A stretch of 64,000 bases of DNA, from positions 76,940 through 140,939 of the forward strand of contig NZ_LGCI01000014.1 in NCBI RefSeq assembly GCF_001281525.1, in the 5' to 3' direction. Under the pieces are notes generated by a model. It did no database searches, was not told the origin of the DNA, and saw nothing but the letters and a program-made list of their open reading frames with translations. This DNA comes from Lysinibacillus macroides (GTDB taxonomy: Bacteria > Bacillota > Bacilli > Bacillales_A > Planococcaceae). This document shows, piece after piece, positions 12,997 through 23,054 of this stretch; within the stretch, counting starts at the first letter, position 1, and every line of letters begins with the position of its first letter. The position numbers were made by a program, and so were the translations under genes.

Positions 12997-13338
12997 TATA
13001 TGCAACCAAGTGGTCTGTATTGTTAACAATAAGAAAAAGTGAATTTATATCTTTCAAATACACGTAGGGGTATTTTTCGCAGGGGTTTACTGACATATAT
13101 GTAAATTTGCCAGAAAACTTAACGAATAAATATATATAGTTAGAATATTTAGTAGAGTGAAACGTTATAGGCATGATAAAATAACTGATAGCTTTACCTT
13201 CATTTAATAGTGAGCGTCTAAGCACAAAATGAATGAAGTAACGGTGTCACTGATTTTGAGGTGAGAAACTGTCAGTGAAGAAAGAAAATGCATATAGAAT
13301 TAAGAAAAAAGTGAATAGTAATTGTAGGAGGAAGAAGG
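12997..13338. other. Spacer between rnpA and spoIIIJ
   Basis: About 340 bases with no credible gene. It holds the ribosome site of spoIIIJ (GGAGGAAG) at its right end and probably a promoter, but I could not pick a convincing hexamer pair. No strong hairpin was seen. Confidence 0.5.
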
Positions 13339-14109
13339 TTGAAAAAACAACATTGGGTAATTTTGTCACTAGTATCAGTAGCCTTATTACTGTCTGGGTG
13401 TACAGAATTCAATGAACCAATTTCCAAAGACAGCACTGGCTTCTGGAATGAATTCATTGTTTGGCCACTTGTATCAGCGATAAAATTCTTTGCTGATCTG
13501 CTTGGTACGTATGCATGGGGAATCATTGCCGTAACGATTATTATCCGTTTAGCAATTTTGCCATTAATGATTAAACAAACAAAGAGCTCTAAAAAGATGC
13601 AAGAAATTCAGCCGAAATTGAAGGAACTGCAAAAGAAGTATGCTTCTAAGGATGCACAGACACAGCAACAGTATCAGAAAGAAATGATGAAGCTAATGAG
13701 TGAATCTGGTGTAAACCCAATTGCAGGATGTTTACCAGCACTTATTCAAATGCCAATTTTAATTGGCTTCTATCATGCCATTAGTCGTATGAATGCTACA
13801 TCTACGTTTGATTTAGGGAATTTCTTTATCTTCCCGTTAGCAGATCCTGCACCAGCATTGGCGATCATTGCAGGCTTAACGCAATTGATTGTATTACGTA
13901 CAGGACCAGCAATGGATAATCCTCAAATGAAAATGATGATGTATATTATGCCATTTATGATTATTGCCTTTGGTATGGCTTTACCAGCTGCATTACCACT
14001 ATATTGGGTGATCGGAAACATTATTTCGGTTGTTCAAAACCTGCTTATTTATAAACCTTGGAATAAAGATAAAACACAACCTGCTCAAAATGGAGGGGCT
14101 AAAAAGTGA
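13339..14109 (+). CDS. spoIIIJ: Membrane protein insertase YidC/OxaA (SpoIIIJ type)
   Basis: A 256-aa lipoprotein insertase that places proteins into the cytoplasmic membrane. The N-terminal signal ends in the lipobox LLLSGC, with the modified cysteine near residue 21, followed by about five membrane spans and the YidC core (IIIRLAILPLMIKQTKSSKKM; the positively charged groove loop around KKMQEIQPKLKELQKKY). Translation starts at TTG 13339 behind AGGAGG. The stop overlaps the jag start as GTGA, so the two are coupled. The B. subtilis homologue is also needed for forespore development. Confidence 0.95.
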   Translation: MKKQHWVILSLVSVALLLSGCTEFNEPISKDSTGFWNEFIVWPLVSAIKFFADLLGTYAWGIIAVTIIIRLAILPLMIKQTKSSKKMQEIQPKLKELQKKYASKDAQTQQQYQKEMMKLMSESGVNPIAGCLPALIQMPILIGFYHAISRMNATSTFDLGNFFIFPLADPAPALAIIAGLTQLIVLRTGPAMDNPQMKMMMYIMPFMIIAFGMALPAALPLYWVIGNIISVVQNLLIYKPWNKDKTQPAQNGGAKK

Positions 14110-14909
14110 AACAACTTACGCAAATAGGCGCAACAACACAAGAAGCGATCTCATTAGCGTTACAGAAACTTGGCAAAACCCGTGAACAAGTAGATGTTGA
14201 AGTTTTACAAGAAGGTAAAAAAGGATTTTTAGGTTTTGGCGCACGTTCTGCAGAAGTTCGTGTGACAGTAAAAGAAGTTGAGGTTCCGATAATTGAAAGT
14301 GACAGGGCTGAACCGCAAATAATAACTCAATTCGACGAACCATTAGCAGTAGATGAGGTTGAAGCAATAAGTTCACAAGTTTCTGAGCAACCAAGTGAAA
14401 TCGAAGCTATTCACCAAATCGTAAAGGAACAAAATGATGAAGTAAATTTAGTCAATCCAATTGAAGAGGCAAAGACTTATTTAGTCAAAATTGCTGAGCA
14501 ATTGGCTATTGATGATCTTGATATTACAACGACACGCGAAGGAAAATATGTCTTATTTCAGCTGAAAAGTGAGAAAGCTGCACTGCTTATAGGAAAACGT
14601 GGTCAAACACTGAATGCCCTACAGCATTTGACACAGCTTATGTTAAATAAAAGTGCCAAGCAGTTCTTGATGGTGAAATTAGATGTAGAAAACTATCGTG
14701 AACGTCGTCAAGAGGCTTTAGAATTACTGGCAGATCGTATGGCAGACAAAGCGTTACGCTTAAATCAACGTGTGGCATTTGAACCAATGCCATCTTACGA
14801 ACGAAAAATAATTCATAATCAATTAGCCAATCGTTTAGATCTTGAAACATATTCTGAGGGCACAGAGCCTAATCGCTATTTAGTGATTGAACCTGTAAAA
14901 AATAAATAA
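14106..14909 (+). CDS. jag: RNA-binding protein Jag (KhpB)
   Basis: A 267-aa protein with an N-terminal Jag_N domain (about 1-55, ending GKKGFLGFGARSAEV), an acidic linker of about 75 residues, a KH domain (about 120-190, with LLIGKRGQTLNALQHL) and a C-terminal R3H domain (PMPSYERKIIHNQLA). Jag family proteins bind RNA with KhpA and influence cell division and sporulation. It is longer than B. subtilis Jag because of the linker. Start GTG 14106 overlaps the spoIIIJ stop. Confidence 0.93.
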   Translation: MKQLTQIGATTQEAISLALQKLGKTREQVDVEVLQEGKKGFLGFGARSAEVRVTVKEVEVPIIESDRAEPQIITQFDEPLAVDEVEAISSQVSEQPSEIEAIHQIVKEQNDEVNLVNPIEEAKTYLVKIAEQLAIDDLDITTTREGKYVLFQLKSEKAALLIGKRGQTLNALQHLTQLMLNKSAKQFLMVKLDVENYRERRQEALELLADRMADKALRLNQRVAFEPMPSYERKIIHNQLANRLDLETYSEGTEPNRYLVIEPVKNK

Positions 14910-14937
14910 ACGAGTCACATACAGACAATATATTTTG

Positions 14938-14976
14938 AAAGGTCATTTTATCTTCGCGATAAAGTGACCTTTTTTA
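14938..14976 (+). terminator. Terminator after jag
   Basis: AGGTCATTTTATC pairs with GATAAAGTGACCT around a small TTCGC loop, followed by six T. It closes the rnpA-spoIIIJ-jag transcription unit. Confidence 0.9.
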
Positions 14977-15025
14977 GTGTGACATAGCAAATTTTGTGGA
15001 AAATAAGAGTAGCAAAAAAATGATT

Positions 15026-15129
15026 TTATCCACATTTGGCAATGATCCTTACTTTAGATTTTGCTGAAAATATGTTAGTCTAAGATGTTAGTAAGTATTG
15101 GTCGGTTTCGATTATCCACATGTGGATAA
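15026..15129. promoter_or_regulatory. DnaA-box cluster before mnmE
   Basis: Perfect DnaA boxes lie at 15026-15034, 15112-15120 and 15121-15129. The last two abut head to head as an 18-bp palindrome (TTATCCACATGTGGATAA) only 18 bases before the mnmE start. It is placed to titrate DnaA near the origin or to control mnmE. Confidence 0.75.
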
Positions 15130-15147
15130 CATTGAGGAGGTCATGAA

Positions 15148-16533
15148 ATGGAGTTCGATACAATTGCTGCGATATCCACACCGATGGGTGAAGGTGCCAT
15201 CGCGATCGTTCGCTTAAGTGGAGACGAAGCAGTGGCGATTGCAGATAAAATATTTAGATCACCAGGTGGTAAAAGTTTAACAATGAAGGATTCGCACACC
15301 ATTCATTATGGGCATTTAGTTGAGCCTAAAACAAATGAGGTAGTAGAGGAAGTAATGCTATCGCTGATGCGTGGACCAAAAACATTTACACGTGAGGATG
15401 TAATTGAAATAAACTGTCACGGTGGATTAGTTTCCGTCAATCGTGTATTGCAACTTGTGTTAACGAATGGAGCAAGATTAGCTGAGCCTGGCGAATTCAC
15501 AAAACGAGCGTTTTTAAATGGACGTATCGATTTATCACAGGCTGAAGCGGTTATGGATTTGATAAGAGCCAAAACAGATCGTGCGATGAATGTTGCTTTG
15601 GGTCAAATGGATGGAAAATTATCGAGACTTATTGGTGATTTACGCCAAGCTTTACTAGAGACATTAGCACAAGTAGAGGTTAATATAGATTATCCAGAGT
15701 ATGATGATGTAGAAGAAATGACAGTACCTGTATTAGTCGAAAAATGTACATGGGTAAGCAATGAAATTCATAAACTTCTCCAAACATCGTCTCAAGGGAA
15801 AATTTTGCGTGAGGGATTATCAACTGTTATTTTAGGTCGTCCAAATGTAGGGAAATCTTCACTTTTAAATAGCTTAGTCCAAGAAAATAAGGCCATAGTG
15901 ACAGATATTGCAGGGACGACTCGTGATATTATAGAAGAATACGTCAATGTACGCGGTGTTCCACTCCGTTTAGTGGATACAGCGGGTATTCGGGAGACAG
16001 AAGATATAGTGGAACGAATTGGCGTTGAGCGCTCACGTGAAGCTCTTCGTGGAGCAGATTTAATTCTGTTTGTCTTAAACTACGCAGATGAATTAACTGC
16101 TGAGGATGAGCGTCTATTCGAAACAATTGAAGCAATGGATTATATCGTTATTGTCAATAAAACAGATTTACCACAAAAAATTGATTTAGCTCGTGTCAAA
16201 GAGTTAGCTGGTGAGCATCGTATTGTCACGACTTCCCTGTTACAGGAGGAAGGCATTACAGAGCTAGAGGAAGCCATTGCTGCCTTATTCTTTGAAGGAC
16301 AAATCGAAGCAGGCGATTTAACATATGTTTCTAATGCAAGACATATTGCACTTCTGCACCAAGCGCAAGCAACGGTTGGAGATGCAATAGCGGCTGCACA
16401 GGCTGGTGTACCCGTGGATATGGTACAAATTGATGTCACAAGAACATGGGAAATACTTGGTGAAATCATTGGTGACACTGTACAAGAGAGCCTTATTAAT
16501 CAACTATTTTCACAGTTCTGTTTAGGAAAATAA
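15148..16533 (+). CDS. mnmE: tRNA modification GTPase MnmE
   Basis: A 461-aa GTPase that, with MnmG, installs the cmnm5 group on uridine 34 of certain tRNAs. The N-terminal tetrahydrofolate-binding domain ([20 protein letters not shown]) is followed by a helical domain enclosing the G domain ([26 protein letters not shown]). It ends with the catalytic FCLGK motif. AGGAGG precedes the ATG. mnmG follows 27 bases later, consistent with one operon. Confidence 0.97.
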   Translation: MEFDTIAAISTPMGEGAIAIVRLSGDEAVAIADKIFRSPGGKSLTMKDSHTIHYGHLVEPKTNEVVEEVMLSLMRGPKTFTREDVIEINCHGGLVSVNRVLQLVLTNGARLAEPGEFTKRAFLNGRIDLSQAEAVMDLIRAKTDRAMNVALGQMDGKLSRLIGDLRQALLETLAQVEVNIDYPEYDDVEEMTVPVLVEKCTWVSNEIHKLLQTSSQGKILREGLSTVILGRPNVGKSSLLNSLVQENKAIVTDIAGTTRDIIEEYVNVRGVPLRLVDTAGIRETEDIVERIGVERSREALRGADLILFVLNYADELTAEDERLFETIEAMDYIVIVNKTDLPQKIDLARVKELAGEHRIVTTSLLQEEGITELEEAIAALFFEGQIEAGDLTYVSNARHIALLHQAQATVGDAIAAAQAGVPVDMVQIDVTRTWEILGEIIGDTVQESLINQLFSQFCLGK

Positions 16534-16560
16534 TTTTATTATAGAGAGGAAGATACGAGC

Positions 16561-18453
16561 ATGCCAACAAAATATGAGGCAGGCACGTTTGATGTTATTG
16601 TAATTGGCGCAGGTCATGCAGGTGCTGAGGCTGCACATGCTGCGGCTAAAATGGGTGCTAAGACACTCATGTTAACAATCAATTTAGATATGATTGCATT
16701 TATGCCATGTAATCCATCGATCGGTGGCCCTGCCAAAGGAATTGTCGTACGTGAAATTGATGCTTTAGGTGGCGTCATGGGAAAAGTTATTGATAAAACA
16801 CATATCCAAATGCGAATGTTGAATACAGGGAAAGGTCCGGCAGTACGTGCATTACGCGCACAAGCGGACAAAGTTTTATACCAGCAAGAGATGAAACGTG
16901 TGTTGGAGGAAACTGAAAACTTAACAATCCATCAAGGAATGGTGGAAGAGCTGATGATTGAGGATGGGGAAGTGAAAGGAGTCATTACACAAATTGGCGC
17001 CGTTTATCGTGCTAAAACAGTCGTTGTGACAACAGGTACTTTCCTACGTGGTGAAATTATTATTGGTAACATTAAATATTCAAGTGGTCCTAATAACCAA
17101 CAACCCTCGATCCGCTTAGCCGATAATTTAAAAGAGCTTGGGTTTGATCTTGTTCGTTTCAAAACAGGTACACCACCACGTGTGAATAACCGTACAATTG
17201 ATTATGACAAAACAGAGATTCAACCAGGAGACGATGTTCCACGTGCATTTAGTTTTGAAACAACTGAATTTATAATGGAACAGCTACCTTGCTGGTTAAC
17301 ATACACAAGCCCTGAAACGCATGAAATTATTGAAGCGAATTTACATCTTTCACCAATGTATTCAGGAATGATTAAAGGGACAGGTCCTCGTTATTGCCCG
17401 TCTATTGAAGATAAAGTTGTGCGTTTTAATGATAAGCCGCGACACCAAATTTTCTTGGAGCCAGAAGGCCGTAATACGCGTGAGGTGTATGTGCAAGGTT
17501 TATCAACAAGTCTACCAGAACATGTGCAAACACGTTTATTAAAATCCATTCCAGGCTTAGAAAATGCAGAAATGATGCGTGCGGGTTATGCGATTGAATA
17601 TGATTCAATTGTGCCAACGCAATTATGGCCAACACTCGAAACAAAGCGTATTAAAGGCTTATACACAGCGGGTCAAATTAACGGTACATCTGGTTATGAA
17701 GAAGCCGCTGCACAGGGCTTAATGGCAGGAATGAATGCTGCTGCTAACGTGCTTGCTAAAGGTGAGTTAATTTTAAGCCGCTCTGATGCCTATATCGGTG
17801 TGTTGATTGATGATCTTGTAACAAAAGGTACAAATGAGCCATATCGTTTATTAACATCTCGTGCAGAGTATCGTCTGCTGCTACGTCACGATAACGCTGA
17901 TTTACGCTTAATGGAGCTAGGCTATAAAATGGGCATGATTTCAGAGGAACGTTATGCAAAATTCAATGAGAAAAAACAATTGATTGACAATGAAATTGCA
18001 CGTCTTCGCGAGGTAATTATTAAGCCAAATGAAGCAACACAGGCTGCTATTCGTTCTGTTGGTGGTAGTGAATTAAAGGATGGTATACGTGGTGCAGATT
18101 TATTGAAACGTCCAGAGATGCATTATGAGCTAATTTCTTCATTAATTCCTACAGATATTGGACTGACAGAAGAAGTGAAGGAGCAAATTGAAATTCAGCT
18201 TAAATATGAAGGCTATATTGAAAAGGCACTACAACAAGTAGAAAAACTGCATAAAATGGAGAATAAAAAGATTCCTGAAAATATCGATTACGACGCGATC
18301 TCAGGAATAGCTACAGAAGCGCGTCAAAAATTAAAACAGGTTACACCGCTTTCCATTGCACAAGCATCTCGTATTGCAGGTGTGAATCCAGCAGATATTT
18401 CAATTCTTCTTGTGTATATCGAACAAGGTAAAATCGCACGAGTAAGTAGCTAA
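16561..18453 (+). CDS. mnmG: tRNA modification enzyme MnmG
   Basis: A 630-aa FAD protein that partners MnmE in wobble-uridine modification. The N-terminal dinucleotide fold is visible ([21 protein letters not shown]), then the cysteine motif [12 protein letters not shown] and the second conserved segment [19 protein letters not shown]. The helical C-terminal domain, which contacts MnmE, is complete. AGAGGAAG supports the start. Length is normal. Confidence 0.97.
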   Translation: MPTKYEAGTFDVIVIGAGHAGAEAAHAAAKMGAKTLMLTINLDMIAFMPCNPSIGGPAKGIVVREIDALGGVMGKVIDKTHIQMRMLNTGKGPAVRALRAQADKVLYQQEMKRVLEETENLTIHQGMVEELMIEDGEVKGVITQIGAVYRAKTVVVTTGTFLRGEIIIGNIKYSSGPNNQQPSIRLADNLKELGFDLVRFKTGTPPRVNNRTIDYDKTEIQPGDDVPRAFSFETTEFIMEQLPCWLTYTSPETHEIIEANLHLSPMYSGMIKGTGPRYCPSIEDKVVRFNDKPRHQIFLEPEGRNTREVYVQGLSTSLPEHVQTRLLKSIPGLENAEMMRAGYAIEYDSIVPTQLWPTLETKRIKGLYTAGQINGTSGYEEAAAQGLMAGMNAAANVLAKGELILSRSDAYIGVLIDDLVTKGTNEPYRLLTSRAEYRLLLRHDNADLRLMELGYKMGMISEERYAKFNEKKQLIDNEIARLREVIIKPNEATQAAIRSVGGSELKDGIRGADLLKRPEMHYELISSLIPTDIGLTEEVKEQIEIQLKYEGYIEKALQQVEKLHKMENKKIPENIDYDAISGIATEARQKLKQVTPLSIAQASRIAGVNPADISILLVYIEQGKIARVSS

Positions 18454-18473
18454 TAACCGTAAAGTGAATAAGG

Positions 18474-18507
18474 GGCGGGCATATGAGTGTGCCCGCTTCC
18501 TATTTTT
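18474..18507 (+). terminator. Terminator after mnmG
   Basis: GCGGGCA pairs with TGCCCGC, followed by TTCCTATTTTT. The T tract is interrupted, so some read-through into rsmG is likely. Confidence 0.65.
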
Positions 18508-18554
18508 AAGGCTATACTATAATAGTACCGCCAGATTGATAAAGGAGACTTTAC

Positions 18555-19271
18555 ATGAATGAACAACAATTTATTGAGGCACTAAAGGAGAAGGGCATTG
18601 AGCTTTCCGAAAAGCAGATTGCACAATTTAAAAAATACTTTGAATTACTTGTTGAGTGGAATGAAAAAATGAATTTAACTGCTATTACTGATGTAGAAGG
18701 CGTTTATTTAAAGCATTTCTTTGATTCAATTAGTGCCTCATTTTATTTTGATTTTTCAAAGGTAGTAACGGTATGTGATGTTGGAGCAGGAGCTGGTTTC
18801 CCTAGTATCCCTATTAAAATCTGTTTTCCACATTTACAGGTCACAATTGTAGACTCTTTAAATAAACGAATTACATTTTTAAATCATCTCAGTGATGCGC
18901 TACAATTAGAGAATATGCATTTTGTACATGCTCGGGCAGAGGAATTTGGTCAAAATGCAAATTATCGTGAACAATTTGATGTGGTAACAGCACGTGCTGT
19001 AGCTCGTTTAGCTGTTTTAGCAGAGCTATGTGTCCCACTAGCAAAACAGGGTGGATATTTTGTTGCTTTAAAAGCCGCAGCCGGAGCAGAAGAATTGAAG
19101 GATGCTAAAAAAGCGCTAACAACATTCGGTGCTCAATTGAAAGAAGAGTATTCTTTCAAACTACCTGTTGAAGAAAGTGACCGCATTTTATATATATTTG
19201 ATAAAATAAAAGGAACGCCTAAAAAATATCCGCGTAAGCCAGGTGTACCAAATAAAACACCAATTCAATAA
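18555..19271 (+). CDS. rsmG: 16S rRNA m7G527 methyltransferase RsmG
   Basis: A 238-aa SAM-dependent methyltransferase that modifies G527 of 16S rRNA; loss gives low-level streptomycin resistance in several bacteria. The SAM-binding motif is [13 protein letters not shown] near residues 75-87, with a typical TARAVARL segment further on. AAAGGAG precedes the ATG. It follows mnmG in the standard gidA-gidB arrangement. Confidence 0.96.
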   Translation: MNEQQFIEALKEKGIELSEKQIAQFKKYFELLVEWNEKMNLTAITDVEGVYLKHFFDSISASFYFDFSKVVTVCDVGAGAGFPSIPIKICFPHLQVTIVDSLNKRITFLNHLSDALQLENMHFVHARAEEFGQNANYREQFDVVTARAVARLAVLAELCVPLAKQGGYFVALKAAAGAEELKDAKKALTTFGAQLKEEYSFKLPVEESDRILYIFDKIKGTPKKYPRKPGVPNKTPIQ

Positions 19272-19274
19272 TTA

Positions 19275-19290
19275 GTGTTTCATGTGAAAC
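19275..19290. promoter_or_regulatory. Variant parS site between rsmG and noc
   Basis: TGTTTCATGTGAAACT differs from the parS consensus at two positions (CATG for CACG in the centre, T at the end) but keeps both half-sites. It lies in the upstream region of noc and could be a weak Spo0J site or, since Noc is a ParB paralogue, an autoregulatory site. Confidence 0.5.
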
Positions 19291-19450
19291 TTTTCAAAGT
19301 AGAAAATATTTTTTCTATTTTGAGCATACATACTAGTTAGGGATGGTTCACGCAAAAGACATCTATGAACTATATACATTTGAGGAAATATAATAAATAA
19401 TAATAGAATGACACAGAGCAAGATAGTTACTTAAAGGTGGTGCCACTTGG

Positions 19451-20347
19451 ATGAAAAGTCCTTTTTCACGTTTTTTTGGAGGCGGAAGTAAAACAGAGCC
19501 TATTGTGAAAAATGAAGTAGAACAAGCAGAGGCGGCTCATGCAGCGGAAGAAGTTATAAAATTGCCTATTGATCAAATAGTACCTAATCGTTTTCAGCCC
19601 CGGACTATTTTTGATGATGAGAAAATTGAAGAATTATCGAGAACCATCCATACACATGGTGTGATTCAGCCAATTGTTGTACGTAAAACATCAGAATATC
19701 AATATGAAATCATTGCCGGTGAGCGTCGTTATCGAGCAATGAAAAAGCTACAATGGACAGAGGTCCCTGCTATTGTACGTAATTTAACTGATAAGGAAAC
19801 AGCCTCTATTGCGTTAATTGAGAACTTGCAGCGTGAGGAGTTAACTGCAATTGAAGAAGCAGTAGCCTATCAAAAATTATTAGAGCTTCATGAGCTAACA
19901 CAGGAAGCACTGGCCCAACGACTTGGAAAAGGACAATCCACTGTAGCCAATAAATTACGTTTATTGAGGCTGCCTGATGAAGTACAGCAAGCTATTTTAA
20001 AGCGTAAAATCTCTGAACGACATGCACGTGCATTAATTGCGGTTAAGGATCGACCGTTACAATTAGAAATTCTACAGCAAACACTTGATAATGATTGGAA
20101 TGTTCGTCAGCTAGAAGAGCAGATTCAAGCCATATTACATCCAGAAACAGACGAGCAGGAAGAAGCACCAAAGAAAGCGAAGCCAAAGCGTAAGGCTATT
20201 AGTAAAGATGTACGCATTGCTTTAAATACGATTAAACAATCGGTAACAATGGTAACAAAAAGCGGTATTACAGTAAAAACAGAAGAAGAAGATACAGAGG
20301 AATACTATCAAATTACAGTGAAGATACCTAAAAAGAAAAAGCTATAA
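19451..20347 (+). CDS. noc: Nucleoid occlusion protein Noc
   Basis: A 298-aa ParB-family CTPase-type DNA-binding protein that blocks division over the chromosome. The N-terminal amphipathic membrane-targeting helix [12 protein letters not shown] matches that of B. subtilis Noc. The N-domain includes NRFQPRTIF and [11 protein letters not shown], followed by a helix-turn-helix ([21 protein letters not shown]) and a basic C-terminus ([20 protein letters not shown]). The helix-turn-helix is the Noc-type specificity segment, unlike that of ParB in this window. A Noc-type site occurs at 48231-48246. Confidence 0.95.
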   Translation: MKSPFSRFFGGGSKTEPIVKNEVEQAEAAHAAEEVIKLPIDQIVPNRFQPRTIFDDEKIEELSRTIHTHGVIQPIVVRKTSEYQYEIIAGERRYRAMKKLQWTEVPAIVRNLTDKETASIALIENLQREELTAIEEAVAYQKLLELHELTQEALAQRLGKGQSTVANKLRLLRLPDEVQQAILKRKISERHARALIAVKDRPLQLEILQQTLDNDWNVRQLEEQIQAILHPETDEQEEAPKKAKPKRKAISKDVRIALNTIKQSVTMVTKSGITVKTEEEDTEEYYQITVKIPKKKKL

Positions 20348-20657
20348 TAAAGGTTGGGGCAATACCAAAAGGGGAATCTGTAGTTAAATAAGCTGTAATG
20401 CAATTAATAGTCAAACGTAAGTTCTGCTACAACGCCTGAATAATTGAAAAAACAATTAAAAGACTTTATCTTTACAAAATAGAAAGAGACATCTCAGAAA
20501 GTCGAGAGAGATGTCTCTTTTTTGTTTATATTCTCAATATTTTATACAACTCTTTTCTCTTTTTTTGATAGAATGAAAGATAGAGAGCGGATTAAACAGT
20601 GATTTTACAAATGATTTATCAAAGCGAACTTTGATGGATGAAAGCAGGTGCTTTTAA
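20348..20657. other. noc-parA spacer with terminator
   Basis: About 310 bases without a gene. The clear element is a terminator at 20484-20523; the remaining sequence up to the parA ribosome site (AGGTG) presumably holds the parA promoter. Confidence 0.6.
20484..20523 (+). terminator. Terminator between noc and parA
   Basis: AGAGACATCTC and GAGATGTCTCT form an 11-pair stem followed by six T. It separates noc from the parAB operon. Confidence 0.9.
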
Positions 20658-21419
20658 ATGGGTAGAATTATAGCAATCGCCAATCAAAAGGGTGGCGTAG
20701 GTAAAACAACAACTTCGGTCAATTTAAGCGCTTGCCTAGCATACTTAGGTAAGAAAGTGCTATTAATCGATACAGATCCGCAGGGGAATACAACAAGTGG
20801 GCTTGGTATCGATAAGGGAGAAGTCCAAGGATGTATTTATGATGTGCTAATTGACGATGAAGATGTTGAAAATGTCATTCAAAAAACAAGTGTAGAAAAC
20901 TTATCAATAGTACCAGCAACCATCTCACTAGCAGGTGCTGAAATTGAATTAGTTTCAACCATTTCAAGGGAAGTGCGTTTAAAGCATGCACTTCAGAATG
21001 TAAAAGATGATTTTGATTATATTATTATTGATTGTCCACCATCCTTAGGACTATTAACGATTAATGCCTTAACAGCTTCGGATGCATTGATTATCCCTGT
21101 ACAATGTGAATATTATGCATTAGAGGGGTTAAGTCAGTTATTATCAACAGTTCGTCTTGTCCAAAAGCATTTGAATCAGCAGCTATATATTGATGGTGTG
21201 TTACTTACAATGCTGGATGCACGAACAAATTTAGGCTTACAAGTTATTGATGAGGTAAAAAAATATTTTCAAGATAAAGTATATAAAACAATCATTCCTC
21301 GTAATGTGCGCTTAAGTGAGGCGCCGAGTCATGGGCAACCAATTATCACTTATGACGCAAAGTCAAGAGGTGCAGAAGTTTATTTAGAGATGGCGAGGGA
21401 AGTGATTAAAAATGGCTAA
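20658..21419 (+). CDS. parA: Chromosome partitioning ATPase ParA (Soj)
   Basis: A 253-aa deviant-Walker ATPase with the P-loop KGGVGKTTTSVNLSA at residues 11-25 and the switch motif DYIIIDCPPSLG. With ParB it moves or organises origins, and in Bacillus it also regulates DnaA activity. It overlaps parB by eight bases, so the two are translated together. The length equals B. subtilis Soj. Confidence 0.96.
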   Translation: MGRIIAIANQKGGVGKTTTSVNLSACLAYLGKKVLLIDTDPQGNTTSGLGIDKGEVQGCIYDVLIDDEDVENVIQKTSVENLSIVPATISLAGAEIELVSTISREVRLKHALQNVKDDFDYIIIDCPPSLGLLTINALTASDALIIPVQCEYYALEGLSQLLSTVRLVQKHLNQQLYIDGVLLTMLDARTNLGLQVIDEVKKYFQDKVYKTIIPRNVRLSEAPSHGQPIITYDAKSRGAEVYLEMAREVIKNG

Positions 21420-22263
21420 AGGTTTAGGAAAAGGCATTGGTGCATTATTTCCAGGAGAGTCATTAGAACAAAGCGGACAGGTAGAAGAAATTCAATTAGA
21501 TAGTATTGTTGCGAACCCATTTCAGCCTCGGAAAGTTTTTGATGAAGAAACTTTACAAGAGTTAGCAGATTCTATAAAGGAACATGGTATTTTACAACCA
21601 ATTGCTGTACGAAAAAAAGCACGTAAATTTGAAATTGTTGCGGGTGAACGTCGCTATAGAGCCTGTGTAATGGCTGGTTTAGAGGTAATTCCAGCTATTG
21701 TTAAAGATCTATCAGATGCACAAATGATGGAGCTAGCGATTTTAGAGAATCTTCAACGCGAAGATTTAACCGTAATTGAAGAAGCTGAAGCTTATCAAAG
21801 CCTAATGGAAAACTTGCATTTAACACAAGAAGAGCTTTCTAAGCGTTTAGGGAAAAGTAGACCACATATAGCCAATCATGTTCGCCTGCTAGCTTTACCT
21901 CCAGATGTGCGTCACTTGCTAAATGAAGGCATTCTATCAATGGGACAAGGGCGTGCATTACTTGGCTTAAAAAATAAAAGAAGAATATCAGAGGTAGCTG
22001 ATAAGATAATTAAACAAGGCTTAAATGTACGGCAGGTTGAGATGCTTGTACAAAACCTAAACGAAGAAGTTTCACGTGAAACAATTCCACCGAAGAAAAA
22101 GGATATTTTTGTAGCAGCTAAAGAATCACAGCTACGTGATTACTTTGGAACGAATGTTCAAATCAAAAAAACAAACAATAAAGGGAAAATTGAAATCGAA
22201 TTTTATTCTGAAGATGATTTAGAGCGTATTTTAGAAATATTAAATTTACAGGAACAGGAATGA
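21412..22263 (+). CDS. parB: Chromosome partitioning protein ParB (Spo0J)
   Basis: A 283-aa CTP-dependent clamp that binds parS, spreads, and loads SMC. The N-domain carries NPFQPRKVF and the CTP-binding GERRYRA motif; the central helix-turn-helix contains LSKRLGKSRPHIANHVRLL; the C-terminal dimerisation segment is complete. A parS site lies inside the gene at 22068-22083, as in B. subtilis spo0J. ATG is set within the parA 3' end. Confidence 0.96.
   Translation: MAKGLGKGIGALFPGESLEQSGQVEEIQLDSIVANPFQPRKVFDEETLQELADSIKEHGILQPIAVRKKARKFEIVAGERRYRACVMAGLEVIPAIVKDLSDAQMMELAILENLQREDLTVIEEAEAYQSLMENLHLTQEELSKRLGKSRPHIANHVRLLALPPDVRHLLNEGILSMGQGRALLGLKNKRRISEVADKIIKQGLNVRQVEMLVQNLNEEVSRETIPPKKKDIFVAAKESQLRDYFGTNVQIKKTNNKGKIEIEFYSEDDLERILEILNLQEQE
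22068..22083. promoter_or_regulatory. parS site inside parB
   Basis: AGTTTCACGTGAAACA matches the consensus TGTTNCACGTGAAACA at all but the first base. It is in the same gene as the well-known B. subtilis parS. Confidence 0.9.
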
Positions 22264-22281
22264 TTATTTCTATAATTTAAT

Positions 22282-22316
22282 TAGAGCGCCGAGCAAGCAG
22301 GCGCTCTCTATTTTTT
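22282..22316 (+). terminator. Terminator after parAB
   Basis: AGAGCGCC and GGCGCTCT pair around a nine-base loop, followed by CTATTTTTT. Confidence 0.85.
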
Positions 22317-22337
22317 AGAGAGAAGGAAGGCTTTAGC

Positions 22338-23054
22338 GTGGTATTACTTGGAGCATTAATTAATGCAGGGCTAATTGTAGCAGGGGCATTAGTTGGGCGT
22401 ATTTTTAAAAATATTCCTGAATCAATGAAGTCTACTGTATTATCTATTATTGGATTGGCAGTAGCATTATTAGGAATAAAAATGGGCTTTGAAAGCGATA
22501 ATTTTATCATATTAGTAGTAAGTTTAGTGGTAGGAACAGTAGTAGGTGAATGGTTAGATTTAGACCGACAAATGAATCGTCTTGGAAAATGGGTAGAAAC
22601 ATTATTTCATACAAAACGTAACGCTCAAAATCAAATTAGTATAGCAGAGGGCTTTGTAACAGCCTCACTAATATTTGTTGTTGGTTCAATGGCTGTTATT
22701 GGGGCACTTGATAGCGGTCTTCGTAATGATCATAATGTACTTATTACAAAAGGATTGATAGATGGTTTTACCTCTATTATTTTAGCATCTACATTAGGTA
22801 TAGGTGTACTGCTATCTGCAGTGCCTGTTTTTATTTATCAAGGGTTAATAGCTCTTTTTGCTGGGGTTATTAGTTTATTTATTCCCGATGCTGCACTACA
22901 AATGTTTATTACAGAAATGACAGCTGTTGGCGGTGTAATGATTATGGCGATCGGCTTAAATATAGCAGGCCTAACTAAGATCAAGGCTGCTAACCTGCTG
23001 CCAGGTATTATCGTTGTTGGGGTTATGGTTGCTATCTTCTACATTTTTCAATGA
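22338..23054 (+). CDS. DUF554 family membrane protein
   Basis: A 238-aa protein with about six or seven membrane-spanning segments, starting LLGALINAGLIVAGALVGRIF and carrying the family's GLIDGFTSIILASTLGIGV segment. DUF554 (YqgA/YdfK type) proteins are predicted transporters or channels of unknown substrate. It starts at GTG 22338 behind GGAAGG. It converges with yyaC and the two coding regions overlap by 84 bases. Confidence 0.85.
   Translation: MVLLGALINAGLIVAGALVGRIFKNIPESMKSTVLSIIGLAVALLGIKMGFESDNFIILVVSLVVGTVVGEWLDLDRQMNRLGKWVETLFHTKRNAQNQISIAEGFVTASLIFVVGSMAVIGALDSGLRNDHNVLITKGLIDGFTSIILASTLGIGVLLSAVPVFIYQGLIALFAGVISLFIPDAALQMFITEMTAVGGVMIMAIGLNIAGLTKIKAANLLPGIIVVGVMVAIFYIFQ

Noticed and set aside
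12923-13225. 100-codon minus-strand frame after rnpA
   Set aside because: It overlaps rnpA antisense, has no ribosome site, and its composition is not protein-like.
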